Positions 1 through 12,243 of a stretch of DNA of 64,000 nt are shown here, one piece after another (within the stretch, counting starts at the first letter, position 1; each line of letters opens with the position of its first letter). The notes under the pieces are model-generated. The model was not told the DNA's origin. It ran no database searches and worked only from the letters and a program-made list of their open reading frames with translations. Origin of the DNA: Phyllostachys edulis (taxonomy: Eukaryota > Streptophyta > Magnoliopsida > Poales > Poaceae); contig CM070548.1 of the NCBI GenBank assembly GCA_036346405.1, forward strand, positions 62,706,877-62,770,876. Direction: 5' to 3'. The position numbers and the translations under genes are program-made.

Positions 1-1570
1 TGGTACGGCTCTGCTCCAATTTTTTGCAGCTCCAACTCCAGCTTCACTCTTGGATCCACTTTTATGAGAAGTTGGAGCAGTCTGAGGAGGTGTTTGGCTA
101 GAAAGTTAACTCCAGCTTTAGGAATGAGAAAGATCTTTGTAAAAAGACTGCACTACCCTTGTTTTATGACTTATAATCTTTTTTCATATTGCTTAACCTA
201 TAACAGTTTAATAAGTTGATTTCAATCATGCTGTGCTTTTATTTATCTAATTTTTTTGTCATGTTGTGCCATATTTTCACCCAATTTTGGAAGTTTTACT
301 CGAAAAAAAAACACATACATAAACATATGAAGTTCATAACAAAGGTTTACATAAACATATGAAGTTCATAACAAAGGTTCTAATTCAATTAGTATCATAA
401 CAAAAGACCATAACAAAGATAAACATAATATTGTATCAAACAACACATAATCAAATCAAATATTGTATCACCTCGCAAATATTTAGAACATCCACCATAA
501 TAATGTATCAACACACAAACTCAAAAGCATTCAGAACAATACTATTCAGTTGCGTCTTCCAAAAAAAGTCTTCCAAAAAAAGACCATTCAGGTGCATTCC
601 AAATTCACTCGTTCGTTCAGAAAACATTACAAAATTGTTTGTTTCGATTCAAGGCATCCATTACAACAAAATCACAAGAAACTAATGAATTAGTTAACCA
701 TTTTACAATACGTGGTGGAGGCCGGTGTGGCAGAGGAGGGCCCTTGGGTACCACTCGGGGAGGGGACTCCTCTTCGGTGCAGTCCTCACAGCCCACACTG
801 GTGGCATGTTCTCCTTGTTACTCGACGGTGACAGGATCCATCGAGCCAGCGGCTTGACGGCACCCTTCACTACCACAGCTCCTGGAGACGTCACCCTCCC
901 TGCATATGCTGGATTTGCGTTAGCAACCGTAGTGTAGATCAGGAAGCACCATGTGATATTCAGAAACAAGAATTTATATTCTGCATGTGCACATGCATTT
1001 CTAAATTTTCACAAGGGCCCAACCAGCTGTTTGATGGTAAGTAGGCTGCCTGCCTTTCTCCTTTATGCCCGATCACTTGTTGGTGTTTCTTGTGACCATG
1101 CATCTTCTTTCAGCTACAACAGTACAGACCTTTGTGGGAGGTAGGACATGTAGACAGTTGTTTAATTGATTTGAAGTGATAGGTTTAATTTTCATCATTG
1201 TAAAAGAAGTAAAAGTGAAAAATGTAGTTTCCTAATTACTGACTAGTTGAAATCTTAGGCATGAAGCTCCGGCGCGTTTCAAAAAAGAAAGAAAGAAAAG
1301 AAATCTTAGGTATGAAGTTGAATTGGACACTTGATGGGCTGCATTTGGGGCTAGAAAGATGTATAGCTATGAAACATTTTTCACATGAAGGATGATTATA
1401 GGTAGTCTCCTTTTGAGTTCTAAATCTCAACTCTGAAGACAACAATTGCACTTTCTCAGCAAGCTAGTGGGTGTAATAGAGAAATAGTTGTGTTCTGACT
1501 TGAGCCTTCGGATAGAATAGATTATCTGAATTGGCTTGTGATGATGTTTGATACCTTGCCATTCTCGCAG

Positions 1571-1650
1571 AGCATTGGAGATGACGATGTCGCTATAAAG
1601 TCTTGTCTTGTCAGGATATGCCATTCGACCGCACACCATCAAGAATGAAT
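1571..1650 (+). pseudogene. Possible GH28 (polygalacturonase-like) exon fragment
   Basis: After an acceptor-like CTCGCAG, the frame reads SIGDDDVAIKS, which resembles the GDD-x-AIKS catalytic block of glycoside hydrolase family 28. A one-frame shift later the reading is QDMPFDRTPSR, resembling the DQ-G-PF-RPSS stretch that follows in the family. GH28 enzymes hydrolyse pectin in the cell wall, but this piece is about 27 codons, frameshifted, and sits inside a transposon. I read it as a captured, dead exon. The match is from memory and short. Confidence 0.35.
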
Positions 1651-2463
1651 GGAGAAATGCCATCTACCCGCTGTTGTTGCCGCACGCGTTCTTATTACTT
1701 CACCAATTACATACTTGCATTGAAATAGGTCAATCATCATCAGATACTCTGAATCGATAATACTATGCGGATATGAGGCAATCTGAATCTTCACAAGTCT
1801 CGACTTCCTTCAACAATTGTGATTGCTGGTTGCTCAAACACAAGTAATAGTTGTGCAAAATGGATCGAAAACCACAAAAGGGTTTGAGGGCGAACGCAGA
1901 ACCAACGAATCCCCAAAAACCAAAAAATTCCCAACTTTTCTCACTTCTCACCTTAGATTCCTTCCGCCCAATCCCAAGACGCCAATCCTAACCCTTCAGA
2001 GATCTCGCAAGAGCGTAATCACGTAAACGCACCAAGAAAATGCTCGAAGAAGGCAAGAACACAACTCCCGAAAAATCCTAATCGGCTCGATTAGGCTTCT
2101 CGCCAGATCCGAACTTGACGTCCCGTCTTGCTGCCCACCGACGGCCAAAGACGCTGCGGATCTCTGCGAGTAGTAGCTTGCTCTGGCCATCTCTTAGGCG
2201 AGGGATGAGAGGCGTGAAGGCGGCGGGTTGGGGTGAGAACAGGCAAGGGGATGCGAAGGGGTGGGGAGGGAGCTGCGGGTTGGGGAGGGGAGGGGAGAGT
2301 AGTTCAATAGCATATTGCGGGTAATTAACTTTAATTTCTAAGGGTATTTTGTTTTATTGGTTTACTGCTCTCCACTTGAAGCAGGGTTTCACCCGCTTCT
2401 AAAATTGTACTATAGGTTGTTCTGCTTCTGATTGCTTCAACTCCAAAATTTTTGTGGAGTTAT

Positions 2464-2528
2464 CCCGTTTGGCATAGCTCCACCTACTCCAACTAAGAAG
2501 CTGAGAGCAGGAGCTATGCCAAACAGGG
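2464..2528. repeat. Foldback at the transposon right end
   Basis: CCCGTTTGGCATAGCTCC at 2464-2481 is the inverse of GGAGCTATGCCAAACAGGG ending at 2528. The two arms are nearly perfect and separated by about 29 bp. It is either the terminal hairpin of the element at 1-2530 or a tiny foldback element inserted at its end. Confidence 0.6.
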
Positions 2529-2909
2529 CCTTAGTCAAGACTAGATGATTTAGATTTTAATTGTGAAAAACTGATTTGATTTACAATTCCACATTAGAAA
2601 TCAGTTTTAGCCAAAGAAGTTTTTAAAACCGCCTATTTACCTCCCTCTAGTCGGCCTCCTCGATCTTACACTTGCATATATAGATTAATAGTTATGAAAA
2701 TATTAATCCTGCTGTCCAGAAGATGACATAATGGTCTTCTGGGTTAAAAACAGGGGGTTAAATGATTTAATCAGGAATTGTGGTCAACTAAGAATTTGTG
2801 GGGAAATTTGTGTAGATTCCAGAACTGGTGTGGTTTGCCATGATAGGGCTTGGGAGTCAAAAGTTATGCTATTTTTAGTACCGAAACAGCAAAGGTAACT
2901 ATCCGGTAA

Positions 2910-3027
2910 GGGCTTGTTTGGATAGGGAGGGATTAGAACCAATCCCTTCGGATTGGAAGGGATTTTAGTTCAAATTCTGAGTGAATCCGAATGATTGAGT
3001 CGGATCACAATGTATCTAAACAAGCCC
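2910..3027. mobile_element. Tourist-type MITE, 118 bp, TAA target duplication
   Basis: The left tip GGGCTTGTTTGGATA and the right tip TATCTAAACAAGCCC are inverted repeats of about 15 bp. TAA lies directly outside both ends (2907-2909 and 3028-3030), the 3-bp duplication expected of PIF/Harbinger-derived Tourist MITEs. It has no coding capacity. It sits just upstream of a polypurine tract and LTR start at 3039, so it landed at the 3' end of a gypsy internal region. Confidence 0.85.
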
Positions 3028-3038
3028 TAAAGGGGGAG

Positions 3039-5797
3039 TGTTGCGGAATCGAGAAGCGTGTATGGGCGATGTCGTTTAATTGTTGTTCTTATACCGCTGT
3101 AGCTTGTTATTGAGATCGAGTGTTTACTGTAGGAGGAGTGGTGTCGGGTTTGTTGTCATCTTCTAATCAAACCGTTCCTCGCAACTCGAAGAGGCAAGTG
3201 CATGGTAGACAACGTTCATTGGTTGATCACTGTATTCTTTACCACTCATTACCATTATATTGTTTGTGTTTTTAATTTATTTAATTGCAAACAATGTGAA
3301 TGGTCATAATTTTATTCGTATTGATGGATATGAGAGAGTTGGATAATGTTAAGAATGATGAATCTATGAATAATTGTGCATTCATAAACATCATTGCATA
3401 TGAGAAGGTGATCATGGTGATCACAACTCCACGGGAGTGGAGGAGATCCCTGATCCTTGAGGAGGATGAGCTTGATAGTGAACATTGTCGCGAGTGTTCA
3501 CCCACGCTATACTAGTATACGCGAAAAAAGTGCATGTGGACATATAGTGTAGAGATGCATTGTATGAAAAATATTTGATGATTGTGTATGAGAATAAAGA
3601 GAAGATAATTGAATGATTGAGCATGAAAATAAAGAAAAGAGAACAATTGATATTGATGATTATATTGTTTATTGCTGGTTAAGCTTTGTGTTAGACCGAA
3701 ATGACGAGGGGGGGTTGAATAGGAGCTATGCCTATTTTTCACCTTGATTAGATTTAACTCAATTTTCTCTCCATTAGCTATGAAAGTTATGAAGATCAGC
3801 GAACAAGCACAGCGGATGTATTGTGTTAAATATAATCGAAACCTCGAAACACAACAACTAAAAACACCAAAAACTCAAACTAAAATGAGTCGGGCAGTAG
3901 TACTAGTCAACAGTAGCGGTAGTACCGGTGAACAATAGCGGTCATACTGGTGAACAGTAAAATCAGCACAAAACCAAAAACCAAAATCATCTCAACTTTT
4001 GATTTGGTGATCCAAATCCACTCAAATTTCGACCATAGCCCATCAAGAAGGCTAGAAACCTATTCCAATCGACGATCGGGAAGATTGAAGCCAAGGTTAC
4101 ATGAATTCCATAGATGAGGGAAGGATGGCACAAGAACCTTGAAAATCAAACTTTCCTAGAACTTGCTCGCGCGTAAGAGATGATCAAGATGATCCTAGAT
4201 ACATTCCCACATGTTATAGGAACCAAGATCTCAGCAAGAAACCAGAGGAAAAAACCAAAGGAGCATAAAAACCCAAAAAATCACCAAAGAGAGAGCAATA
4301 ACAAGAAGAGACTCATCTTAAAGAATCTTGCTTGGATTGATTTGAGATTGAAGTTAGTTTACGACCACTCCACCATGAAGAACAAAAGCTCAACACTTGA
4401 GCATACAATCAATCCATCTCTCACAAACCCTAGCCTCAACTACTCTAAAATCCTCAAAACACAAATTAGGGTTTCTCTCTTGGAAGGCCTTGGGAACTCC
4501 ACATCTATACGTCCCCTTATATAGTGGAGACTATGCTATGAGAGGAAACCCTAATGGGCACCTATTAAGCTCACACACAAATGGGTCTACACTCACGCAC
4601 GCTTCTCAAAGTGAATGACGAACCGAGCTTTTCAAATCCGTTTCTTCGTGATCTTCAACTTCATTTGACCTAAACTGTCTCTCCTTGCACCGTCTTGTGC
4701 CACGGTTTAGCCAAAAGTCATCAAGACGATATTTTGGTGAAGTTACCAAAATACACCTTCTTGATCCTTCTCCAAAGACCGAGTCCAATCTTCATGAAGC
4801 AATCCCATACTTCGCCACATGTTGGTTGATCAAACAGCTCTCTTCATGTCGGCAAGTCTCTCCCATCTAGCTCCCACTGAAACTACCATGGCACTTACAT
4901 CGACCCTCGCGCCACTTGATGCAACCCATCGCACCGAACTTTCTGTTCGGTCATCCTTGTTCATTTTGCGCCATGCTTGAGTCCACTGACTTCACCCGGT
5001 ATCCACGATTATTCTGGACCTTTAGCTCTACAAGCCTAGTTTCGATCATCCTCGCTATTGATCGTCGTTGACCTCCAAGCCTCCTACACAATAATAGACC
5101 AAGAAATCGATTCCGGAAATAAGTTCTTTGCAACTTGACCCACGTTAGTCAAAACATGCATCATGCAACACATGCACTGAAACCCATGAAATTAACCTAA
5201 CATAAGAACATCGCTGATTGACCACGTTAGCCAAATGCTTCTGAAATTTGCCGAAAACACGTGTTTCAACAAACCCTCAACACCATTACCAATTGTATCA
5301 TCATCCTAAGATCATGAGCATATTCCCATGATATCCACACTTTATTTATTGTTTATTATTATGCTTGCTGAGTCATGGACTCACCCTTGCTATACTGTTG
5401 TTTTTAGGTGACTGTTGACGACGTTACTCATGGGAGGGGCTAGCACTCACTTGGATTCACGTCATTTATTCAATTACAAGAACTATTGATCATGAGACAG
5501 CTTATTAGCACGATAAATAATAATTAGGAATGGATATTATTGCTTAGTCTTAGTTGATTATTCATTAAATAGATATGATTGGTTTGGTTTTGCATTGATC
5601 CTTGTTTATTATTTTGGCATGCTTCCTATGAATTATTTATCCATGTTTTCTTTATTGTTATCCTTGAGTTATTGTGACCCATGTACGGGTTTTACCTTTG
5701 ATGTGCTTGTTGTAATTTAGTGTTAATGGTTGTTAAAATTGATAGTTAGTATAGTTTGGTGGCATTCTAAACTCCGTGTCAGGCCGGGGTGTTACAA
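3039..5797 (+). mobile_element. Ty3/gypsy-like 3' LTR, interrupted by R1 copy 1
   Basis: A polypurine run AAAGGGGGAG ends at 3038 and is followed by TGTTGCGG, a typical 3' LTR start. The matching end is GGCCGGGGTGTTACA at 5797. The interior is AT-rich and non-coding. The block at 3689-5271 belongs to another repeat (R1), so the LTR proper is about 1.2 kb in two pieces. Superfamily is inferred from the PPT/LTR layout and the GGGTGTTACA-type end; no pol is visible upstream. Confidence 0.45.
3689..5271. repeat. R1 repeat, copy 1 (LTR-like, non-coding)
   Basis: It starts TGTTAGACCG and ends TTTCAACA, so it is TG..CA bounded like a solo LTR. It shares long diverged stretches with 43190-44290: AAACCCTAAT/GGGTTTCT sections, TTTGACCTAAA, and AGTCAAAACATG next to CATGCAA. 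The ORFs in it are short and unlike proteins. Short GAACAGTAGCGG-type words repeat at 3900-3950. No convincing target duplication was found. Confidence 0.5.
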
Positions 5798-6800
5798 TGG
5801 GATGTCATTGGTCTTGATTAAATAAAAAGGTTTCATACTGAGGAGAGTGGTTGTGCAGTAAAGGGGGTGCTGTTTGCACATTGGGGATGAGGTTGCCTTG
5901 CCTGGGTGAACACTAAGGACTTAACTTTGTGTGTCATTGAACTGAGCTATATCGTATAACCACATGTCCAGTATGAGATGGACCTGACAGATTAATTTGC
6001 AATGTCTTGACTTTGATACTGCCATGTGGTGGTGTGAGTTCCGGGATGTACAGGTAGACTCACATGGTGTAAGATCCCCCCACCCCCCGACTACGGTGGA
6101 TGTAACCCTTCGGTGGTGAAACCTTAGCGAACAAGGCTGGATTGAGACGAAGCATTGTAAAGGCATTGTTATGTTATGGCAAAGTACACGCTGGTCATAT
6201 CTTGTGGATAAAGATGTACAATCTTTGCAGAGTGTTAAAACTATTCGAACAGCTATGTCCCTGGTTATGGATAATGCCTGAGAATTTCACACGAGGTATA
6301 GAGTTTTTTCATAAAGTTTTTGGATGGTGAAATGGTTGGGAAGTGGATAGGTAGTTCACTGCTTGTTTTAAAACAAATGTTTACTTTATTTACTATATCT
6401 TTCCAAATATGCTTTACAATCTATTTAGTGTATTTACTATCAATGTTTGCTTCCTGCGAAAAAACCATAAGGTTTTTCTTTTGTTCAAGCCTTGCATGAA
6501 TATATAATTTGCATATTGTTCCCTACGACTTGCTGAGTATTTTATGTACTCATGGCTATATACATTGTTGATCAGTTGCTGTGGAAGAACTAGAGAACTC
6601 AGTTCTATGAGCAGTACTTTGAAGACTTTGCGAACTAAGATGCGCTCCCTACTCGATTGCCCGTGGGCATATCGAATGGCTACCACAAGTAATTTTATTT
6701 CCATTGCAAGAGTTTTATTTGTCTCTTAAGCCCTGCGTCACAAGTTATATAAACCTTGATCATAAGGCCTGCTGCTACTATTTGATATTAATTTGCTACT
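5798..6800 (+). mobile_element. Diverged gypsy LTR-like sequence
   Basis: This block has no coding content. It reads like cereal gypsy LTR and flanking DNA: a GGGATGTC-rich start, a G-rich stretch with many short direct words, and a TTGCTGAGTA/TACTCATGG section near 6530. The family was recognised only by general resemblance and the boundaries are approximate. Confidence 0.3.
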
Positions 6801-7231
6801 TTCTTAGCTATTTTGTTGAATGGTTGGTATTTCGTCAATTTTACCACTGTGTACCATCACGATCTTAGATCTGTGCAGAATACACAGAGGGTTTTAGATT
6901 TGATAATACAGTTCCCGACACATTATGCCACGATGAGCTGCTCAAATCTACTAATACCAGCTGTTTTTCTGGTTGGAATGATTGACTCTGGGAAACAAGG
7001 CATACTGCAAATGTTTATCCTTGTTTCTGCCGTCGCAAGTACTAATGCCTGCTGAATCGTCTCATGACTGATGTACTTGGATATTTGGATGTCAAGTAAC
7101 AATAAGAAAAATTGTATATATTGGCCCCTGCGTTTTCACTCGTTACCAGTGAGAAAATGAATGATTTTGTCTGCATCTAGGTTGTTGAATGCTATCATCG
7201 CAAAAAAAAAGTTGCTGAATGGAATGTTGTT
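6801..7231. other. No gene seen
   Basis: AT-rich sequence between LTR-like material and the copia insertion. Only short, protein-unlike ORFs on both strands. It ends with GAAGC (7232-7236), one half of the copia target duplication. Confidence 0.5.
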
Positions 7232-7236
7232 GAAGC

Positions 7237-7366
7237 TGTTATGAATAGTGCTTGTATTCATCATGAGGCCAATGGGCCAATATATATGCACAAAGTATAG
7301 GAGGTGAATATGCAAATAACCCCTCATAACAATGGGGAATAACACACTATACATATATCTCTAACA
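7237..7366 (-). repeat. Copia-1 3' LTR
   Basis: 130 bp bounded by TG and CA and matched to 12244-12373. The left flank carries GAAGC. The purine tract in element orientation lies at 7380-7367. Confidence 0.95.
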
Positions 7367-7661
7367 CCCCCCCTCAAACTCATGGTGGATCAACAACACT
7401 GAGTTTGGAGAGGTAGAAGCCGTGTCTTTGTTTCGAGTCCGGGCCTTCGTGAAGAAATCCGCTATCTAAAGCTCAAGGCACATATCAAGAGTAATCACCG
7501 ATCATGCACACAAGACCTCATGAAGGAAGCATCAACACCAATATGCTTGGTGAGCTCATGCTTCACAGGTCACAGCAATCTCGATAGCACTGATCTTTCT
7601 CGACAAAAGAGGAGTCGCAGTAGTGACAGAAACACCAAAAATCCTCAAGTAACCACCGTAG

Positions 7662-8991
7662 CTAAGTAATCTCTGCTGTCAAGAGAGCCATAGCTTGCAA
7701 CTCACCTCTGACTCGAACGACACTGCAATTGCTTTTCGCCTTCCAAGCAATGAGAGAACCACCAAGAAAAACACAAGAAGGCAGAGATAGACCGGCGATC
7801 GAGGGATCATCGCCCAAGTAGCATCCGAATAAGCTCAAGTCAGAACGAGCCGGAGTGTGGAAAGAAGAGACGGCGAGAGATAGTCCCACGAAGGTATCGC
7901 AGAACTCAAGAAGGTGGTCAGAGTGGACTGAGGGAGCAGAGACGAAATGACTCGAAATGTGGATCGGATAAGTGATATCCTGGACGAGTAACAAAGAAGG
8001 TAGACAAGACTCCCAACAAGATGACGATAGCGAGCCGGATCGTAAAGAGGCTCGCCATCGAGGATCGGAGGTGAACATTGAGCTCCATGGGAGTCTTAAC
8101 AAGACGCCGATCGATGAGAGAGGCGCGATCAAGAAGATCCTGAATATACTTCTTTTGGGACATAAAGAAACCATCCGAGTGGAAGTAACCTCAATCCCAA
8201 GGAAGTAAACGAAGAGGACCAAGATCCGACATAAGGAACCGCCACTAAGACGAGCCTTGACAAAGTCAATGTACTCGAATCATCTCCGTAATGATCATAT
8301 CATCAACATACGTAAGAAGAGTCCGACCACGAGACGGCGAAGTGTGGACAAAGAGCGAGGATCATGATCACTAGCTGAAAAACCAAAGCAAGAAGTGACC
8401 ACAGAGGAGAAGCGCCAAACCAAGCACGAGGGGCTTGCTTAAGGCCATAGAGAGAGCGACGAAGGCGACAAACCATGCCCTCTGGAACAGAATACCCAGG
8501 TGGCGGATGCATGTAGACCTCCTCACGCAACTCGCCATTAAGAAAGGCATTCTTGACATCAAGCTGAGAAACAGACCAGTGGTGAACAGACGCCACCGAA
8601 AGAAGAGTACGGACAGTGGTCATGTGGGTAACAGGAGCAAAAGTCTCGTCGTAGTCACGGCCATGCTCTTGCTGGAAGCCATGAGCAATAAGACGCGCCT
8701 TATAGCGCTCAAGGGAGCCATCAGTGCGAGTCTTAATCTTATAGATCCACTTACACGTGATGGGACGAGAGTGAGATGGAAAAGGAACAAGATCCCAAGT
8801 ACCAAGACGCTGAGGGCGCAATCTCCTCGGCCATGGCATGCCGCCACTCGGGGTGAGTAACAAAGATCCCAGAGGGAGATAGGCTCATGAGTAGCAAAGA
8901 CCAAAGAAAAGCAAAAGCAAGCGGGGCGAATCGATGGGCGATCGCGAGAGCGAGGCGAGGAGAAGATGACCCATCGGGGAAGATGGAGCAT
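7662..8991 (-). pseudogene. Copia-1 reverse transcriptase / RNase H region (broken)
   Basis: Reading the minus strand downward from about 8863, the RT domain shows KWIYKIKTRTDGS, KARLIAHGFQQ, QLDVKNAFLNGEL, and SLYGLKQAPRAWF. These are diagnostic of copia RT. The catalytic YVDDMII box can be read near 8310-8290 in a shifted frame. A separate frame at 8163-7918 gives SQKKYIQDLLDRASLI, the usual RT-RNase H linker. About 7770-7670 has AWKAKSN and LLTAEIT, the RNase H end. RT copies element RNA into DNA in cytoplasmic particles. At least three frame changes make it non-functional. Confidence 0.85.
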
Positions 8992-9182
8992 CGAGAAGAT
9001 GGAACATCAGGAGAAGATGGCTCATTTGGAAGATCCTCAATACGAAGTCGACGAGTGTAGAAGAGAGGGGGAGGAGCCGCAGAAGACGAAGCAGGCGGCG
9101 ACAACGGCGGAGAGGCCACAGAAGGAATATGTGGATACTCAGTGGGACGGGTGGACGAGGGCAAGACAGATATAGGTGTATC

Positions 9183-10336
9183 TCAAAAGGTAAAAAAAGA
9201 CAGAGACTCCACAGAGGAAGCCGAAGGAGAGGCAGGACGTGGGTAGAAGGGACGAGACTCGTCGAAAGTCACATCCCGAGAAATCCGCATCCGTCGACCA
9301 ACAGATCCCAAAGACCGATAGCCCTTGTGCTCAAGATCAGATCCCGTAAAGACACACTCAACAGATCGAAGCGGTCGGTTTGGTGCGTTCTCGAGGGGCG
9401 AGGAGAACGTACCAAATGCACCAAAACATTTAAGGGCGAGTAGTCGAAGGAGACCACAGAGACGCCAACAGGATTGCACCTCAAGAGCGTAAGAAGGCCG
9501 GATGTTAACGAGATAGGTGGCAAGGGAAACACCTCCGCCCAAAAGTGAGGTGGAATAGAGGTGGCAATCATCGATTGCGAGCCGACTCAAGGAGGTGACG
9601 ATGCTTGCGCCAAACAACACCATTCGAGCATGAGCACTGTGACAAGAGAATCGAGCGAGAGTGCCTCGCCAAAAAGGAAGCTGCGAGGTAACGAGAGAGG
9701 TACTCGCCAAAGAGTCAAGACGAAAGACACGAATAGGAGTGGAGAACTGTGTGCGGACCATAGTGGCAAATTGTTTATAGATATACAAAGCCTCACTACG
9801 AGAAGACATGAAATATATCCAAGTGTGGCGAGAGAAATCATCTATAAATATGATATAATATCGATGACCCCTTTCAAATGAAGGAGCCGACCCCAAACAT
9901 CTGAATGAACAAGATCAAATGGACGCCGAGACACCGACTCACTTTGTGAGGATAAGGAAGCTGAATTTGTTTGCCTAACTTACAAACGACAATCTAAAGA
10001 CACGCCTCCTAAGACCAGACCCCGAAGGCCACGATTTAACTAAAGACGACGACGAGATCCACACAGATGGCTAAGACGGTGATGCCACCGCTTTGAAAGA
10101 GCCAAGAGACGGCGGGCGAAGCGAGAGATCTGGCGGCAGCGGTGGCAAATGAAGGAAGGTGAAGCTACCAAGCTCTCAGAGACGCCAGGAGTCAAAACGC
10201 CGAGGGCTAGAACCAACCAGAGCTCCGTGTGGCGCCCCAACACAACAAGAGTCGAGTCGAGAATGACCCGACAACCAAGATCAAGAATCCGCCCAAGCAG
10301 AAAGAAGTCAGATGGTAAGGCGAGGAACATGAGCAA
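9183..10336 (-). pseudogene. Copia-1 integrase region (broken)
   Basis: The minus-strand frame ending at 9183 has YYIIFIDDFSRHTWIYFM and EALYIYKQFATMV, the start of the copia integrase catalytic core including the first aspartate block. Further up, WHHRLSHL near 10090 matches the HH part of the N-terminal HHCC zinc finger. RFDLLSV and RDVTFDES near 9340-9240 belong to the C-terminal GKGY-side region of copia polyproteins. Frames switch several times between these blocks. Integrase would join element cDNA to the chromosome; this one is dead. Confidence 0.8.
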
Positions 10337-10511
10337 TGTAGGAACATGAAAATATGAGTTGCTAAGAGATCCTCACTGCAGATGTAAAGAGAGGTACCAT
10401 CGGCGGTGAGAACACTAACAGGAGAATCAAGAGGTGTAATGAAGGACAGAGTGGAAGCATCGAAGTCATGTGAAAAGATGCTCCGTAATCAAGAATCCAA
10501 GGAGGTACCGA

Positions 10512-11543
10512 TCACAGAGAGGTGGTTTCTCGAGGTTCAAGAGTCGATGAGAGTAACTCAAGCGGCAGTAGGCGCCGAAGTCGGCTATCTCTCGCCGGAG
10601 AGAAATCTGCCAAGGAGGCGTCAGACGTCGATGTAGAAGCACCAGTGCCAGTGCTAGTAAAAGAACGGTGTGAAAGATGCTGCTGCTTCTTATAGCACTG
10701 GGTCTCAATGTGGCCGACCTTGTAGCAGTAGGAGCAGTGAGGACGGCCACCACCACCTGTGGCAGCCGCTGGAGGAGGCAGTGTGCTGAAGCGTGGAGCA
10801 GTCGGTGTAGCAGGTGGACGAGCGGTGAGCACGGAGGGGAGTGGCATCAGGCCAGCACCACTCATGCGAGTCTCCTCTGCACGTATCTCGGTAAGTGCCT
10901 CCAGGAGAGTGACACGAGGGTGGCGTGCAAGGAGCTGGGCACGCCCGCCGAACTCGGGACGGCGAAAGTAACGAATCAGAGACACGCTGAAACCTGTGTC
11001 AAGACGCATGACCAGCAAAGACAGACAGAGCGACAAAAGAAGGCGGCGGTCGAGAGTCCAGATTGACGCCAGACAAAGATAGCTCGAGCATAAAAAGCGC
11101 CAACAAGAGCATCACCTGCTGAAGAGAGTGCTCTGGCGGACCACTTGACAGTAGAGGCATCACCAGAGGGCTCAGAGCGCCGACGAAGGTGAGTCCACAT
11201 CCGAAAGCCAAGGAGTCCCACAACCTCGAAGAGAACAAGCCGACACCGGTGATGAAGACAAAGAGGCACCGAGCATCGCTCGCTGCACTAATCGAGTGTA
11301 GGCGGTCAGTCGATCCTTGTAGGAATCCAAAGTCTCTTGGTAGGCAGAGGTAGCCTCATCATCGCAGAAGGCGAAAGCAACGGCGAAGACCTTTGCTCTG
11401 TCGTCAGGCGCGCGACAGCGAGGGTTCCGTCGGAGGAGTAGGGCAAGGCAGGCAGGTGACATCGCCAGAGAGGACGCCCCAGAGACGAAGACCACGCATG
11501 TGGATGTGCATGTGAGACACAAAGTCGGTGTAATTAACACCAT
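10512..11543 (-). pseudogene. Copia-1 gag with zinc knuckle (broken)
   Basis: On the minus strand at about 10780-10730 the frame has CSYCYKVGHIETQCYKK, a CCHC knuckle (C-x2-C-x4-H-x4-C) that packages element RNA. Upstream frames contain a YSRRPEF/LARHPRVTLLEAL segment typical of the UBN2/retrotran_gag2 type of copia gag. A leader-proximal frame at 11543-11172 covers the gag start. The gag is spread over at least two frames, so it is a pseudogene. Confidence 0.75.
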
Positions 11544-11639
11544 CGAAGATTACCGGGCAGCGAGAGAGGGAAACAGTACCCATTGGTAGGCGGCGCTGGA
11601 CGGCGCGGCGACCAAAGTAACGACGTTTTTTCTTGGGCT

Positions 11640-12230
11640 GCCTTTTGTTCTTTAGCCGAGCCGCTCAAACGCCCAAGCAAAACAACGGGCAAAGCGACAG
11701 GAACCTTAGTTCCGGCGGCGGCGGCGATCTTGCGGCGGCGACGATGCTAGCGGCGGCGGCGAGATACCAGCGGCGGCGCTCAGCGGCGTCGACTCGGCGG
11801 CGATGGGCGGAGCAAAGAAGACTCCGTTGGGTGGCGAAGCGGCGCGCTCTGCGTTTGGAACGCGCGGCGGCGGATGCACAGCGTGATGGCGAAGCGGCCC
11901 CGGCGGAGAACCCGAGACGAAGCGCTGTCGGTGGTGCGCCACGGCGAGACGAGCGGCGCCACACGAAAAGTCGCGAGGCGGCGCGAAATCGAAGATCCAA
12001 TCGCGCCGAGCAGCGGCGCGACGCGGAGGCCGAAAGCAGCGGCTCGACGTGAAGATCCATCGCGCCGAAAGCAGCGGCGCGACGCGGAGGCAGAGCGACG
12101 CTCGACGGTAGGCGGGCGGCGCTCAGGATACTAGCGGCGGCGATGGTGCGCCACGGGTAGTGGCGGCCCACACGGCGCACGCGGAGTCGGCGGCGGGATG
12201 ACAAGCGAAGCGACGGGAAAACCCTAGGTA
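11640..12230 (-). repeat. GC-rich CGG-repeat leader of Copia-1
   Basis: About 600 bp between the primer-binding site and gag, extremely rich in GGCGGC/CGGCGG. Imperfect tandem units sit at about 12000-12100 (a GCGCGACGCGGAGGC word recurs with spacers). Long ORFs on both strands here are compositional artefacts. It would be the transcribed leader of the element. Confidence 0.6.
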
Positions 12231-12231
12231 C

Positions 12232-12243
12232 GCTCTGATACCA
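12232..12243 (-). promoter_or_regulatory. Copia-1 primer-binding site
   Basis: The minus strand reads TGGTATCAGAGC immediately after the 5' LTR. This is the standard plant copia priming site for the 3' end of initiator tRNA-Met. Confidence 0.9.

Larger units (their letters stand above)
1..2530. mobile_element. Right part of a TIR DNA transposon, left end outside the window
   Basis: The right edge reads GGAGCTATGCCAAACAGGGCC and is followed by TTA. A GGCC(C)TGTTTGGC-type tip next to a TTA/TAA duplication is usual for PIF/Harbinger-like or related cereal elements. Subterminal runs of CTCC/GGAG words occur near both 1-120 and 2370-2530. The interior holds no transposase I can recognise, only a possible GH28 fragment and GC-rich leader-like sequence at about 2050-2310. 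The left terminus is off the window, so class and length are inferred. Confidence 0.4.

Noticed and set aside
3281..3742. Overlapping ORFs on both strands
   Set aside because: AT-rich LTR-like sequence; the peptides are low-complexity and unrelated to proteins I know.
7662..8222. 186-codon minus ORF as a separate membrane protein gene
   Set aside because: It is a shifted frame over copia RNase H sequence; true copia motifs are visible in neighbouring frames.
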